Of a stretch of 64,000 nt of DNA, positions 47,878 to 59,480 are shown in pieces; the first letter of the stretch is position 1; each line of letters opens with the position of its first letter. Origin of the DNA: Leptobrachium leishanense (lineage: Eukaryota; Chordata; Amphibia; Anura; Megophryidae); assembly GCA_009667805.1 (NCBI GenBank), contig CM019066.1:248001-312000 (forward strand), given 5' to 3'. The notes under the pieces are model-generated. The model was not told the DNA's origin. It did not search any database and saw only the letters and a list, made by a program, of their open reading frames with translations. The position numbers and the translations under genes were made by a program.

Positions 47878-48331
47878 ATGTTTGTTCTTTGTTCTGAAAC
47901 AGCCCTTTTTATTATCATTCATTGGATCTTATATGTAAATTTCAGACATTTTCACTCAGTAGTTTCTTTGCAAACAGCATTTCAGTTTTCAAATATCCAA
48001 GCAAACTGTTTTTATTTTCACTCCATTCGTCTGCGAGTTCGTCCTTTTCCAGCGGCTGCTCTGTGCTGTGATCGGCTCCTCCTCGGGTTTCTCCAGCGTG
48101 TACGGTGGGTTAATCCAGATGTTTCTTGCGGATTTTCGTCGTGCATTCGCCAGGTTTTGCAGTGAGTGTTCGGTGGGTTTTCGGCAGCTTTTCCCTGCAC
48201 TTCGACGGCCCTGTAGTGCTTGCTGAATACACCGCAGGGTCGCCGAACTGGGATTGCCGAATCACACTGAATTGAAGAGAACGAAAAGTCGCCGAATGTA
48301 CGGTGACTTTTCTATTCTCTTTGAATAACCC

Positions 48332-48522
48332 TGCAAGTCTCCCAGCATTTCTGTTTACTATAGCTGAATTCTAAGGCTTTAATTGCTTGGGAAGAACATC
48401 TTTGGAATGTTAGCTTCTCTGAAACCTAATAACAAGCTAAGTTAGTATTATTCTATATAAAAACCATGGAAGATGACTGCCAGGGTACAAGATGGCGGCC
48501 ATCTCTAGCTATTCCCCTTTCA
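48332..48522 (-). mobile_element. retroviral LTR fragment (U3 start)
   Basis: On the minus strand a polypurine tract AAAGGGGGG (48533-48525) is followed by AATGAAAGGGGAATAG, a layout typical of gammaretrovirus-like U3 borders. AAGATGGCGGCC (48489-48500, plus strand) is a YY1-like site. MITE family B cuts the LTR at 48331. Confidence 0.6.
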
Positions 48523-49152
48523 TTCCCCCCTTTGACTAGAGGTAGTCTTTTCCCTACCTCTCCTAGCCAACTCTAACATTAGGACCTTATAATCAGGTGA
48601 CTTTTCTTTCATGGGGAAATACTCAGGTATCACCACAGGCAATTTCTCTTTGGCTGGAGTCAGAATCTTTTTACAAAAGGGGCCATAAAGACATTGCCAG
48701 TCTGTAACACAGTAATCCTGCCACTAGGAGTACTATACCCATCATTATCATGGATCCAGCTCAGGAGATTACACTGAGAATAGATCCAAACCAGGCTCCG
48801 AAGGACCCAAACCCTCAAAAAGAATTCCAGCACTCTGCCGCTATCTGTCGGGCCTGGTACTGCAACTGGGACACTTTTTCTTGGTGTTCCTGGATTACTT
48901 GAGTATAATCTGGGACTGCTTCAGTGGAATTTCAGATAAAGGTACAATATTCATAATGCATTGTTATTTCACATAAACCATTTAAAGCAGCACTAATTTG
49001 TTCCAACACCATATCATGTACCATTTGCAATTTCCGTACTTCACATAATTCAATATTCAACAACTGGATATCTTTACTCGTTAGATTTCGAATTTCATCC
49101 ATCAATACTGAATAATTATGGTTAACCCCAAAAGTACCAGACTCTGCCATAT
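48523..49152 (-). pseudogene. endogenous retrovirus env, transmembrane-subunit remnant
   Basis: The fusion-subunit part of an envelope gene. From 49150 the minus strand reads a heptad-rich helix region (SKDIQLLNIEL ... VHDMVLEQISAALNGLC). A cysteine-containing segment then ends in a stop (48932). Past the stop the frame continues into a second helical segment, a Trp-containing stretch (RQIAAECWNSF) and a hydrophobic membrane-spanning segment (MIMMGIVLLVAGLLCY, about 48715), then a short tail ahead of the polypurine tract. Several stops interrupt it and the surface subunit is absent. It is a fossil of a class I type element. The gag fossil at 60986-62325 has the same orientation and could be from the same provirus. 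Confidence 0.65.
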
Positions 49153-49629
49153 CAATACAGGGGTATTCATGTTATAGAAAGGACAGAGCAAAGAGAGGAG
49201 AGGGAATTGTTATTTATGTTGAGTCCATAAAGTTCACCCCATTACAGAATTCTAGCTCCCCTGCCACCTTTGATTTCTTCTCTGGTATAATTGAGATCCC
49301 ATTCAGTAAGTCAATAATTGTTGCAGGATTCTATCGCCCACTGAGCACTTCGGTGCACTCCCTCTCTGACATAACTCAAATCCTTAATAACTTACTTGCA
49401 CAAAACCAAAAAAGTGAACTGCTGGTCCTCGGCGATTTTAATACAGATTGGCTAAATCCTAAAAACAATAAACACTGCTCACTGTTCAAGGGCTTGCAGG
49501 TAACACAATTAATCTCCTCCCCCACTCGCATTAATATGAAAAGCCGTAACCAGACCTTGCTGGACTGGATTCTCTCCTCATGTCCTGATAGAATACAGGA
49601 GGCAGGCGTTCTCGCTAATAGCTTCAGTG
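49153..49629 (+). pseudogene. LINE endonuclease fragment
   Basis: The plus-strand frame has FYRPLS, LLVLGDFNTDWLN, a DWILSS block and FSDHC, the conserved motifs of an AP-like LINE endonuclease, of Rex/L2/CR1 group type. It is interrupted by the hAT at 49638-51824. It continues for about 130 bp at 51825-51957 (CLVHYVRKIKATK) before hAT copy 3 cuts it. RT is missing. Confidence 0.75.
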
Positions 49630-49637
49630 ATCACTGT

Positions 49638-51824
49638 TAGGGATGAGCTGTTCGGTTCGATCACTTCGGAGTTCGACTCGAACATTGGCAGTTCGAAAAT
49701 TCGTGAACCTCAAACTTTTTGGCGTGTTCGGTTCGAGTTCGAAAAAAAATAATAATTTTGAAACAGTATAAGAAATGCTTAAAAAATACTTAGACTCTTT
49801 ACTGCAGAATATTATAAGCAACGGTTTATTAGATATTGAATTAAAAAACTATCTAATGTCCAGGTGCAAATATTCTCACCTCTAAATGACAAGTGCTCTC
49901 AAACGACGTAAACAACAGGTGTTTAATTAGTGTTTGGAAATAACATGTGCTTCTAATAAGTCTGGTATCATGAATTTGATACATATTTGATACATTGCCT
50001 GCAGACTGGGTGTGGCCTGCACATGTATGAACAAACACTGTGCTTGTTCTGAATTCTAAGAAGTGTTCATTTCTACTAAATGATCATCTGATATGCTGTT
50101 TAACCCCTTAAAGACCAGGGCTCTGTAAAGCCAATCATTAATGATGTAGATGTTATGTCATTTGTCATCAAGGGCTTAATAAAATCTTTATCACATTCCT
50201 TAGATTTAAATGTAATATTCCAGTATTTGTATGTCATGTACCTCTCCCGAAGGGCTTATGTGAGCATACAATTATTATTGTGTTAGCTTGTACACTTTAT
50301 GATAGACATTTCTGAGTCCCTAGAGTCTCTGACTATCCATTGTCATATATACCTTGCTTTAATACTGTTTATCTGGCATCTCCTCCTGGATGGCCTCCCA
50401 CCACCTAAAGATCAACATGTCAAAGACTGAGCTCCTACTTATTCCTCCCTGTAATGCCTCCCCACCTCCTGACTTCTCTATCACGGTGGAGGGTATCACC
50501 ATCTCCCCATCAAACCAAGTTCGCTGTCTTGGAGTTACACTGGACTCTGCTCTTTCCTTCATCCCCCACATCAAGTCTCTTTCCTCCTCCTGCCGATACC
50601 AACTGCGTAATATTTCCCGAATTCGGCCATTTCTTACCGCTGTCGCCACAAAACAACTCATACACGCCCTGGTAATCTCCCGACTCGACTATTGCAATAA
50701 TCTCTTATCTGGCCTCCCTCTGTCCCACCTCTCCCCCCTACAATCCATCCTGAACGCCTCCGCCAGGCTAATTCACCTCACCCGCCGCTCTGTCTCTGCC
50801 GCTCCCCTCTGCGAGTCCCTTCACTGGCTCCCCATCCACTGCAGAATTAAGTTCAAAATCCTTATCCTTACCTACAAAACCCTCACTAACTCAGCTCCCC
50901 ACTACCTGTCCTCACTAATCACCAAATACACCCCGGCCCGCTCCCTAAGGTCAAACAGTGACCTGCGCCTAGCTTCCCCGCATCACCTCTTCCCATGATA
51001 GACTGCAGGATTTCTCACGCGCAGCCCCCACTCTCTGGAACGCTCTCCCTCGTACTGTCAGACTTTCCCCTAACTTCTCTTCCTTCAGACGCTCCCTTAA
51101 AACTTTCCTATTTAGGGAAGCCTACCACCCAACTCACTGACGCAACCATCAATCACTCTCACCTTACAGTCCTCTCCTCCTGTTTCCAACCCCAACCCTC
51201 CTAGATTGTGAGTTCCTACGGGAATAGGGCCCTCATCTTCTCCTGTACTGTTTGTCAAATGTTGTTCAATATATTGTAACCCTGTCTATACTGTGCTTAT
51301 TGTACAGCGCTGCAGAATATGCTGGCGCTTTATAAATAAAGAATAATAATAATAATAATAATAATACATTCCCTCATCCTCATCTAAAGGATAGTAGCCA
51401 GTCCCTGTGCATTTTAACCCCTTAAGGGTGGCTAGGTGTCGCGTGTGGGTCTCTGATGGCGATGTTTCTACACATCCTACAAATCCGCCACTTCACGGGC
51501 AGGTTATGGGGACCTCCTAGGCACGATATTTGAAGGAATTTTTCATTTTTATTTTTAACCCTTATTTTATGGAAAACTCACTGTTCCTTTAAAAACTTAT
51601 TTTTTTTAAATGTTTTGTCCTTGTTTCCTGTCCCCCAGGGCACTACCCGGAACCCCATACACCTTTTATGACAAATATCTTGCATATATGCCCTCTTGGA
51701 GGACACTCTAAAAATCGAACTCTTGAGTCCCATTGACTTGCATTGAGTTCGGTTCGAGTTCGAACTCGAACTTTTGAAATTGTTCGAATGTGAACCAAAC
51801 ATGGGGGTGTTCGGCTCATCCCTA
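49638..51824 (+). mobile_element. non-autonomous hAT, TAGGGATGAGC family
   Basis: The ends TAGGGATGAGCTG and GGCTCATCCCTA carry the exact 8-bp duplication ATCACTGT (49630-49637 and 51825-51832) in LINE endonuclease sequence. It has the family's subterminal TTCG repeats and 3' block (CCGCCACTTCACGGGCAGG) but no transposase. The interior includes a reverse piece of MITE family B (GCAACGGTTTATTAGATATT, about 49818), unassigned AT-rich DNA (49860-50363) and a truncated L2. Confidence 0.95.
50364..51366 (+). mobile_element. L2-type LINE, copy 2, 5'-truncated
   Basis: Nearly identical by eye to the last kilobase of copy 1 (45507-46510), starting at CTGTTTATCTGGCATCTCC and ending in an (AAT)n tail. 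The C-terminal RT frame is open 50390-50998, then shifts by a 2-nt deletion (GCTTCCCCGC against GCTTCTCCCCGC in copy 1). Confidence 0.9.
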
Positions 51825-52252
51825 ATCACTGTCTAGTGCATTATGTGCGCAAAATAAAGGCCACAAAATCTCCCCAAAGGTAATAATCACCAGGACTTTC
51901 AAGAAATGTAATCTGAATCCTTCCTAAATGATCTCAAACAGCTCCCATGGTACAGACTAGGGATGGGCTGGCGGTTCGATGTGAACATGAGTTTGCATCG
52001 AACACTGGCCGTTCGACCATTCGTCGAACAGCGAACATTTCCGCGTGTTTGCCTTGTGTTCGCCCACAATGCACCACAATGGACCACAATGCACATTTCC
52101 ACTGGCCTGAAGCTTGTAATTGTCTACAGCCTTGCACCTGAACACAGGTCAGCTGCAAGACAGGTGCAAGACTATGCCAATCATTGCTCAGAGTGCTGAT
52201 TGTGCAAATTTTGCCCAATCGTGGGCTCACAGAGCTAAATCCCGCAGCACAC

Positions 52253-52259
52253 TATATAA
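52253..52259 (+). promoter_or_regulatory. TATA box of hAT copy 3
   Basis: TATATAAGGCTTCC follows CCCGCAGCACAC, as in copies 1 and 4. CCAAT-type sequences stand upstream (GCCAATCATT about 52174, GCCCAATCGT about 52213). Confidence 0.7.
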
Positions 52260-52329
52260 GGCTTCCCCGCAGCCCCAACGTGTGTTTGTTGCAGGAGTGA
52301 ATCAGAGAGGAGAGGAGATTGTTGCATAT

Positions 52330-52830
52330 CAAGGTGTATCACTGAGTTATACCAGAGTTCTGGGAATTTGAATCTGTGTGTTGGCACTGCCAGCTATCAG
52401 GGTGTATCACTGAGTTATACCAGAGTTCTGGGGATTTGAATCTGTGTCTTGGCACTGTCAGCTATCAGGGTGTATCACTGAGTTATACCAGACTTCTGGG
52501 AATTTTAATCTGCGTCTTGGCACTGCCAGCTATCAGGGTGTATCACTGAGTTATACCAGAGTTCTGTGAATTTTAATCTGTGTCTTGCCACTGCCAGCTA
52601 TCAGGGTGTATCACTGAGTTATTCCAGAGTTCTGGGAATTTGAATCTGTGTCTTGGCACTGCCAGCTATCAGGATGTATCACTGAGTTATACCAGAGTTC
52701 TGTGAATTTTAATCTGTGTATTGGCACTACCAGCTATCAGGGTGTACCACTGAGTTATACCAGAGTTCTGGGAATTTTAATCTGTGTCTTGGCACTGCCA
52801 GTTATCAGGGACAGGGTGTATCACTGACTT
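52330..52830 (+). repeat. leader tandem repeats of hAT copy 3, about 7 units of 68 bp
   Basis: The unit is GGTGTATCACTGAGTTATAC, CAGAGTTCTGGGAATTTGAA, TCTGTGTCTTGGCACTGCCA, GCTATCAG. This is a different monomer from the 73-bp array of copies 2 and 4, although a single unit of this type stands in copies 1 and 2 just before the ATG (CTCACTGAGTTATACCAGAG). Confidence 0.95.
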
Positions 52831-53225
52831 ATAGCAGAGTTCTGGAAAATCTGTATATCTTTAATTCTAGATACCATAGAATACCACAGTTGAATCAGAG
52901 TTCATCTGTATCTTTAATCTGTATCTTTATCTATTCAGATTTGAATCTGGGTCTTGCCAGCTATCAGGGTGTTGCAGCCTGCAGGAGAGAAAGTGAATCA
53001 GAGAGAGAGTAGAGGACATTGGCAGCCATGCAGGGAAAATATCAGTGAAATCGCTGATTTATAGCAAAGTTCTGAATATCTTTAATCTAGATAACACAGT
53101 TGAATCAGAGTTCTGCATATCTCCAATCTTTATACCAGAGTTGAATCAGAGTTCTGCATATCTCCAATCTATATACCAGAGTTGAATCAGTGTTCTGTAT
53201 ATCTTTAATCTATATATCACTCACC

Positions 53226-56200
53226 ATGTCAGAAAGACCAAAAAGGACAGGCAGACACTCCCAGACACAGATAAGTGGGCAAGCAGCCTCTGTGTTGGAA
53301 GGATGTGCCACTGGTCGTGGTGGACGTGGTGCATCCTCTGCAGGGGCACGCTTGTCCTTTCTAACTGGTGCTGGCCGTCTTAAGCAGCAGCAACATACAG
53401 AGGATTTGCAGGATTGTCTAACCAGGCCATCCTCATCCTCCGAGTCCTCTGCCAGCCAGGCTTGTAGTGCTTTACAGTCCACCTCAGCTGCCAAAACATC
53501 TAATTCAGCCTCCATGTCCACAGCTACTCTTGCCGCAGCTTCACCATCATACACGGAGGAGTCAGCTGAATTGTTTGACTACAATGACAGTGACATGCTG
53601 ATTGAGAATGCGCAGAAACTCCAGTGCTCTGATTTAAAGTCTGAGGTTGAGGAAGGGAGTATAATCAGCCTAGAGGGAGGGGGTGCCAGTGACACACAAA
53701 GAACTGGCACTCATGTTCCCCCAGCAGTTGCAGCATACTGCCAAGTTGGCTCCAGTGACGAGAAGATAGGGGGTGATGACGATGATGAGGTCACTGACTC
53801 CACCTGGGAGGAGGAGGCACAACAAAAATGAGGCACAACATCATCTATGAGCAACCATAGCCAGTCTAAGGCATCAGATGTCAGAGCTGCTCAGGTGCAG
53901 AGCGTTGTTGTCTCAAAGCACACGTCCAGGAACTCTGCTGTCTGGGAGTTCTTCACGACATGTGCAGCAGACCGCAGAATTGCTATTTGTAAGCTATGTC
54001 TGAAGACGATCAAGCATGGGAGAAACATCAGCCGCTTGGGTACCACATGCTTGAAGCGACATATGAGCACCGGTCATGCATTCTGTTGGCACAACACTTC
54101 CCATCGGTCCTCATCTGTCTCTACCCCCACTATATATCATGCCATGTCTACAACCTCCACTAACAGGGATGATGTTATAGTAATGGGTGTACCAGGTCCT
54201 TCCTCACAATGTGACAGCATCTCATCAGCTGCAGATTTACGCAGTCAGAATTCATTGTCCCAGTTGCTGCAGCGTAAGAAAAAATATAGCCCCAACCATC
54301 CCCCTGCACAGCGTCTAAATGGCAGCTTGGCAAAATTACTCGCATTACAGCTGCTGCCTTTCCAGCTGGTGGACTCTGCCTCCTTCCATAAATTTGCCGA
54401 ATGTGCCACAGTGGCAGGTTCCAAAACGCCAGTTCTTTTCACGGAAGGCCATTCCAGCACTATACCAGCATGTGGAAGACAATGTTATGGAGTCATTGGG
54501 AAAGGCAGTCAGCAGAAAGGTGCACATTACTTTAGACACGTGGTCCAGCAAGCATGGACAGGGCCATTACATTTCCTTCACAGCACACTGGGTAACTCTG
54601 ATTGCAGCTGGGAGGGATCCGGGACGGGGCTCTGTGCTGGAGCTTGTTCATCCACCACGCCTCCAGAAAGCTGCTTATATGAGGTCTGTCTGCTCCACCA
54701 CCTCTTCCTCCTCCTTCTCTGTCTCTGGCGAAGTGGCAGTTAAACCGCTGCGTGGCAGGGGCTACGCAATGGCTCAAGCAAAAAGATGCCATACTGTGCT
54801 TGAGCTGGTTTGTTTAGGGGACAGGAGCCACACCGGGCCAGGAATTCTGTCAGCTCTGCAGGGGCAGGACCCGGTGCAGAGATGGTTAACACCACGCCAG
54901 CTTAAGCTGGGAATGGTCGTCTATGATAATGGCAGCAACCTTCTCTCCGCCCTACGCCTGGGTAAGTTGACGCATGTACCATGCCTAGTACACGTCCTAA
55001 ATCTGGTGGTACAGCGTTTCCTAACCAGGTACCCAGGGCTGGTAGAGCTTCCCAGCCAGACCAGAAAGAATTCCACTTTCCCACAAAACGTCTGATCTGT
55101 GACATGCCCACCAGGTGGAACTCGACATTGGCAATGCTGCAGCATCTGCAAAAGCAGCAGAGGGCCATCAATGAGTATCTGTGTGAGTATGGCACAAGGA
55201 CAGGTTCAGATCAACTTGTTTTTTACCCCCCCCCCCCGCAGTGGCTGATGATCAAGGATGCATGCACTGTACTGTCACCATTTGAGGAGGCAACGAGGAT
55301 GGTGAGCAGGGACAGTGCATGCATCAGCGACACAATTCCTTCAGTGTTCCTGCTGGAGCGCACTCTGCGTGCAATTATAGCTCTCAAGGACCCAGTCTTT
55401 ACGCAGACAGCATTCCATTGGGTCCTCAGATCAGAGAGGAGGAGGATGAGGAGGAATATTTAAGTCGTGGGGCATTGAAGGTGGGGATTCCTCAAGGGAG
55501 GGTTTTGTGTTCCCAGAAAGACAAGGACTAGTATGTGGCTGGGAGGAGGTAGTGCACAATGGGGTCATCCTCCTCATTGACCAGGAAGACTCAGAAGCTA
55601 ATGCCACCTCCAACCTACGCTGCATGGGCTCCCTTATCCTGCAAAGCCTGCTAAAGGACCCCAGGATTCGTGCTATCAAGGAGAGGTATCATTACTGGTT
55701 GGCAACCCTTCATGATCCACAATACAAGGGTAAGGTTGCAGAGCTCATCCTGCCCGCAAAGAGGGAGCACAGGATGAAACAACTTGAGGATGCTCTAAAG
55801 CGACACTTGTGTAACACCTTTCCAGGAACTGGTAGGTTACCAAGTGATGACACAGGTGCTTCTGAGGCTGCAGTTGATCAGAGGAAGAGCGGTGAAGGGG
55901 GTCGCTTGACTGATGCCTTTTGCAACTTTTTTAGTCCACGACGCCCAGGGACGTCAAATGTAGGCACCCATTGCCAGCGTCTTCACCATATGGTGCAGGA
56001 CTACCTGGGAGCAAGGGCAGACCTGGATACCTTTACAGCAGATGATCCCACTGGCTTACTGGGTGTTGAGTATGGATCACTGGCCAGAACTTATTCAATA
56101 TGCTATGGAGCTTCTAGGTTGCCCTTCATCCAGCGTGCTTTCTGAAAGGACGTTCAGTGCCGCTGGAGGTTTTGTCACAGACAAAAGAGTACGTCTGTCC

Positions 56201-56290
56201 ACCGACTCTGTAGCCCGGCTGACATTTATAAAAATGAATCGGTCTTGGATCAGCAGCTATCACTCCCCTGATGCTGATGTAACTGAATAG
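53226..56290 (+). pseudogene. hAT transposase copy 3, broken
   Basis: The same gene as in copies 1 and 2. ATG 53226 opens an acidic N-terminus to a TGA at 53829, where the other copies have CGA, a CpG transition. The frame then continues into the best-preserved BED finger (about 53940-54085: VWEFF ... ICKLCLKTIKHGRNISRLGT ... RHMSTGH) with its Cys2His2 ligands. A frameshift lies at about 54405. Next come ITLDTWSSKHG, VYDNGSNLLSAL and CLVHVLNLVV. About 70 bp are deleted near 55065, so the segment between PSQTRK and the LPTNRL-type motif is missing. WLMIKDACTVLSPFEEATRM is intact. Later shifts follow, then a complete hATC block (SERTFSAAGGFVTDKR ... KMNRSW). Confidence 0.9.
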
Positions 56291-57541
56291 ATCAGGGATC
56301 TCTTCTGCATTCCCAAAACATCCACCACTTCACTCTTTCACAATACCTCAGAGGGGTTACAGACAGTGGTGTATTTAGGTTTTGTGCTGCCCTAGGCCTG
56401 ACTAAACTCGTGCACCCCTAATTTAAATTTGACGCACCCCTTCCTGTCAAGGGCACACCTCTTCCTGGTTAATCCCCACCCTTCCTCTTTAAGCTCCACC
56501 TTTTCCTCTTAGAGCTCCGCCTTTTCCTCTCTTTATATTAAAATTGGATACCAAGTGCCTACTTGTATATTTTGTATTACCATTTCAAATGTATCTATTG
56601 AGATAAAAGAAAATTATGAAAATGTTTAAATCAAGTATTTTTACAAAGAACAGCCACGCATGTCAAGTAAACGGGATCACAGACGCTCTAATTGGTGGAA
56701 CAATAAAATCCACAGAAAAGTGCACTGCATATGAGCGTATCACAGAGCTGCATAGCAATAAAACCCACAGAAATGGGCACTGTGTATGAGCATATCAGAG
56801 CTGCAAAGCAATAAAACCCACAGAAATGTGCAGTGTGTATGAGCATATCACAGAACTGCACAGCAATAAAACTCACAGTAATGTGCAGTGTGTATGAGCA
56901 TATCCCAGAGCTCCAGGGCAATAAAACTCACAGTAATATGCAGTGTGTATCACAGATTCCACAGCAATAAAACTCCCAGCAATGCAATGTGCGGTGTGTA
57001 TGAGTGCATCAGAATCCACTGCAATAAAACTCCCAGCAATGCAATGTGTGGTGTGTATGAGTGCATCAGAATCCACTGCAATAAAACTCCCAGCAAACCG
57101 AGTGTATATGAGCACACAGCAATTATTTATTCTACATTTACCGGCCTCTGTCTGCGGTAGGGCTGTGTGCAGAGTCAGCAGGGACTGTGTACAGACTCAG
57201 CAGGAGGTCCCTCCAGGCCACGTTAGGATCACGGCTGTGCCTGTGCGTGGAGCCATCTTGTCAGCAGTGGGGTGCCACTGCCAGAGGGTGCACCGTGGCT
57301 TTGATTCCCTTCCCGGTGGGTGTTCAGTCCAGAATAGAGTGACAGTCCATGTTAACGAAAGGGCGGACAGCTGCGTGCATGCGTGTCACGTGGTTCAGCC
57401 AGTCAGGTGGTACTGAGACTCAGTACCACCTGACTGGCCGGACCGAGTGTGACCTACACGCAAGCAGCCTCACCAGGAGCCAGGCAGCTCAATGACAAAT
57501 TTCTATCACTGCAGTGCTGGTTAAGGAAAGGTCCACTTTAA

Positions 57542-57967
57542 GGCTAGGGTCAGACGAACGCATTTTTATGTTGTCTGTGAAAAAGTGCGTTCGAACGAAT
57601 GGACGCATTTTTTCACAGAATACGTGATAGCGGTCATACGATGCGCATTTTCGTCCGTGATTTTGTACGGATCATCAATAAAACTCTTTTTGTGTCTGGA
57701 CGTTATGTTGGCCGGACATTAGCAGCGTCTGACGTCTCCTAATCACACAAACACACCGCTAGTGGACGCAGCGCACTCTGTACGTCAGTACCTGCGGTTT
57801 CACGTTCTCGAAAAAATGCGTTCATTTTCCACTTGCGTTGCGCGGCCGGACTTTTGTGCGACCGTACTTCGTATATTGGCCGTCATTGCCCGGCATCTGC
57901 TGCTAGTGCGGCCGTAATTATGTGCGCCAGAACGCACGTTCGCACTGCCTCAGTCTGACCCTAGCCT
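57542..57967 (+). mobile_element. MITE family A, copy 2
   Basis: The perfect 15-bp inverted ends AGGCTAGGGTCAGAC (57542-57556) and GTCTGACCCTAGCCT (57953-57967) enclose a CpG-rich interior with GGACG and GTACG words. It lies within the CAGTGG-type hAT MITE. Confidence 0.85.
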
Positions 57968-58313
57968 AAACAGCAGTAAGCAGACAGGGCTTCATATTCT
58001 GCTGAAACCCCCCCCCTTTACCTGCCGTTTACTGTCATCTTCTTTCTCTGGACACAAATCACATCCCCCTCCCCTCTCCTAGAGCTGCTGCGGGGCAGGG
58101 GAGGAGCTATGGAGGGAGGAGAGGGGGATTTTTATTCTATTCGATTTTATTCCATATGCAAACGCCATGCTCCGCTGCTCGTTGTTTGAGAACACAGCTC
58201 AAAGCTGACACACAGTGACAGTGGCACCTCCTAGTACCCCCTAATGACACCCCAATAATCACTGGTACCTGGGGCGGCCCACCCTCCGCCACTCCTCTAA
58301 GTACACCACTGCT

Positions 58314-58935
58314 CTGGTGATTTGCTCACACACAAGTTTGGCGAACTGCCAGCAAGTACGGTGCTGTTTGAAGGCACTGCAAATCCCCATAGAGAAGTAA
58401 TGGTTAATCTATTCAGAGAACACCAAACAGCAGAGAAATGTCAGTGAAATGCCCTGATGTTCGGTGGTTTCAATCAGCAGGTTTATTCAGGCGAACCCCA
58501 TAGGTTTCAATGTTAAAAATATTCCCGTCTTTTATGCAATATCTAATAAACCATTTATTATTTTAATCTGCAGTAAAAAGTCTCTCTTTATTTATTGATT
58601 TTTTTTTTGTACCTTTTAGTGATTTTTCAGAATTTTTTGGGCTAAATTCTCCCCCTTTTTTTTAATAGCGGTTCTCCTTTTTCTGTAACAGAACTTTTTA
58701 TTATCAATCATAGGATCTTATATGTAAATTCCAGACATTTTCGTTCAGTAGTTCTTTTGAAAACAGCAGGCCATGGGTTTGCGGTGGCAGCATACAGCGG
58801 CCGACTCCATGCACTTTGGGGACCCTGCGGTGAATGGTGAATTCACTGCAGGGTTGGGAAATTTTATTCCCCGAAGTGCAGGGAACTACAGAACACCAAA
58901 ATGTTGGCGTCATTTCGGTGCTCTGTGAGTAACCC
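58314..58935 (+). mobile_element. MITE family B, copy without insertions
   Basis: It is collinear with the split copy at 42318-48331. The left end is worn. The right end CTCTGTGAGTAACCC corresponds to CTCTTTGAATAACCC. It provides empty sites for the L2 and the piggyBac MITE in the other copy. Confidence 0.75.
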
Positions 58936-59480
58936 AATTAGTGGTGAGGTTTTTTGTTGCCCCCTGGAAAGTGAAAGCCTAGGCTTTGCCTACCCAGGAC
59001 ATACTTGAAAATTAGTGACATCTCAATGTTTCCTTCCTGGTAAAATAGTTTGCAAAAGTAAAAAAAAAAAAAAATTTTTTTTTTTTTTTTTAGGGGTGGG
59101 GCCACCCAGCGGGCCGCCGCCCCCTGGAAAGTGCCGCCCTAGGCCTGGGCCTTGTTGGCCTAGGCCAAAATACACCAGTGGTTACAGATGGTGTGAAGGC
59201 ACTGTTGCCGACACTAAAGGCCCAATTTTAAAGCACCTATTGTTACTTTCATCCAAAGCCTGCATAAGAGGCACCATAATTTAGCCAAGAAATCACTAAA
59301 CTTGTTCTGCGTGTCCTAAAATGTCTCCTCTTTTCATACAGACTGTCGCCCCAAGCAGTTGTTTATGAATAGATTGAAGGAAAACTTTTTACCGTCATTT
59401 GAAATGTCATTTTTTTCTTTATAAATGTCTCCATACATCCTACAAATCCACCACTTCACGGGCACGTTATGGGGACCTCC

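Larger units (their letters stand above)
42318..48331 (+). mobile_element. MITE family B, split by L2 and piggyBac-like insertions
   Basis: The ends GGGTTATTCAAAGAGA and TCTCTTTGAATAACCC are perfect 16-bp complements. Blocks matching the uninterrupted relative at 58314-58935 are found on both sides of the insertions: AATGTTAAAAATATT before, CCCGTTTTAATTCAATATCT between, and GGATCTTATATGTAAATT after. Without the inserts it is about 0.9 kb. It is non-coding and the superfamily is undetermined. It appears to lie within the U3 of the retroviral fragment to its right. Confidence 0.8.
56364..59180 (+). mobile_element. hAT MITE, CAGTGGTGTA type
   Basis: It starts CAGTGGTGTATTTAGG and ends AAAATACACCAGTG. 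The exact 8-bp duplication GTTACAGA lies at 56356-56363 and 59181-59188 in the 3' zone of hAT copy 3. CCCTAGGCCTG blocks lie near both ends. A second end-like sequence, CTAAGTACACCACTG, at 58297-58311 is a better complement of the left end, so the element may be composite. Short tandem blocks with ATAAAACTCCCAGCAATGCA run at 56700-57110. Confidence 0.9.
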
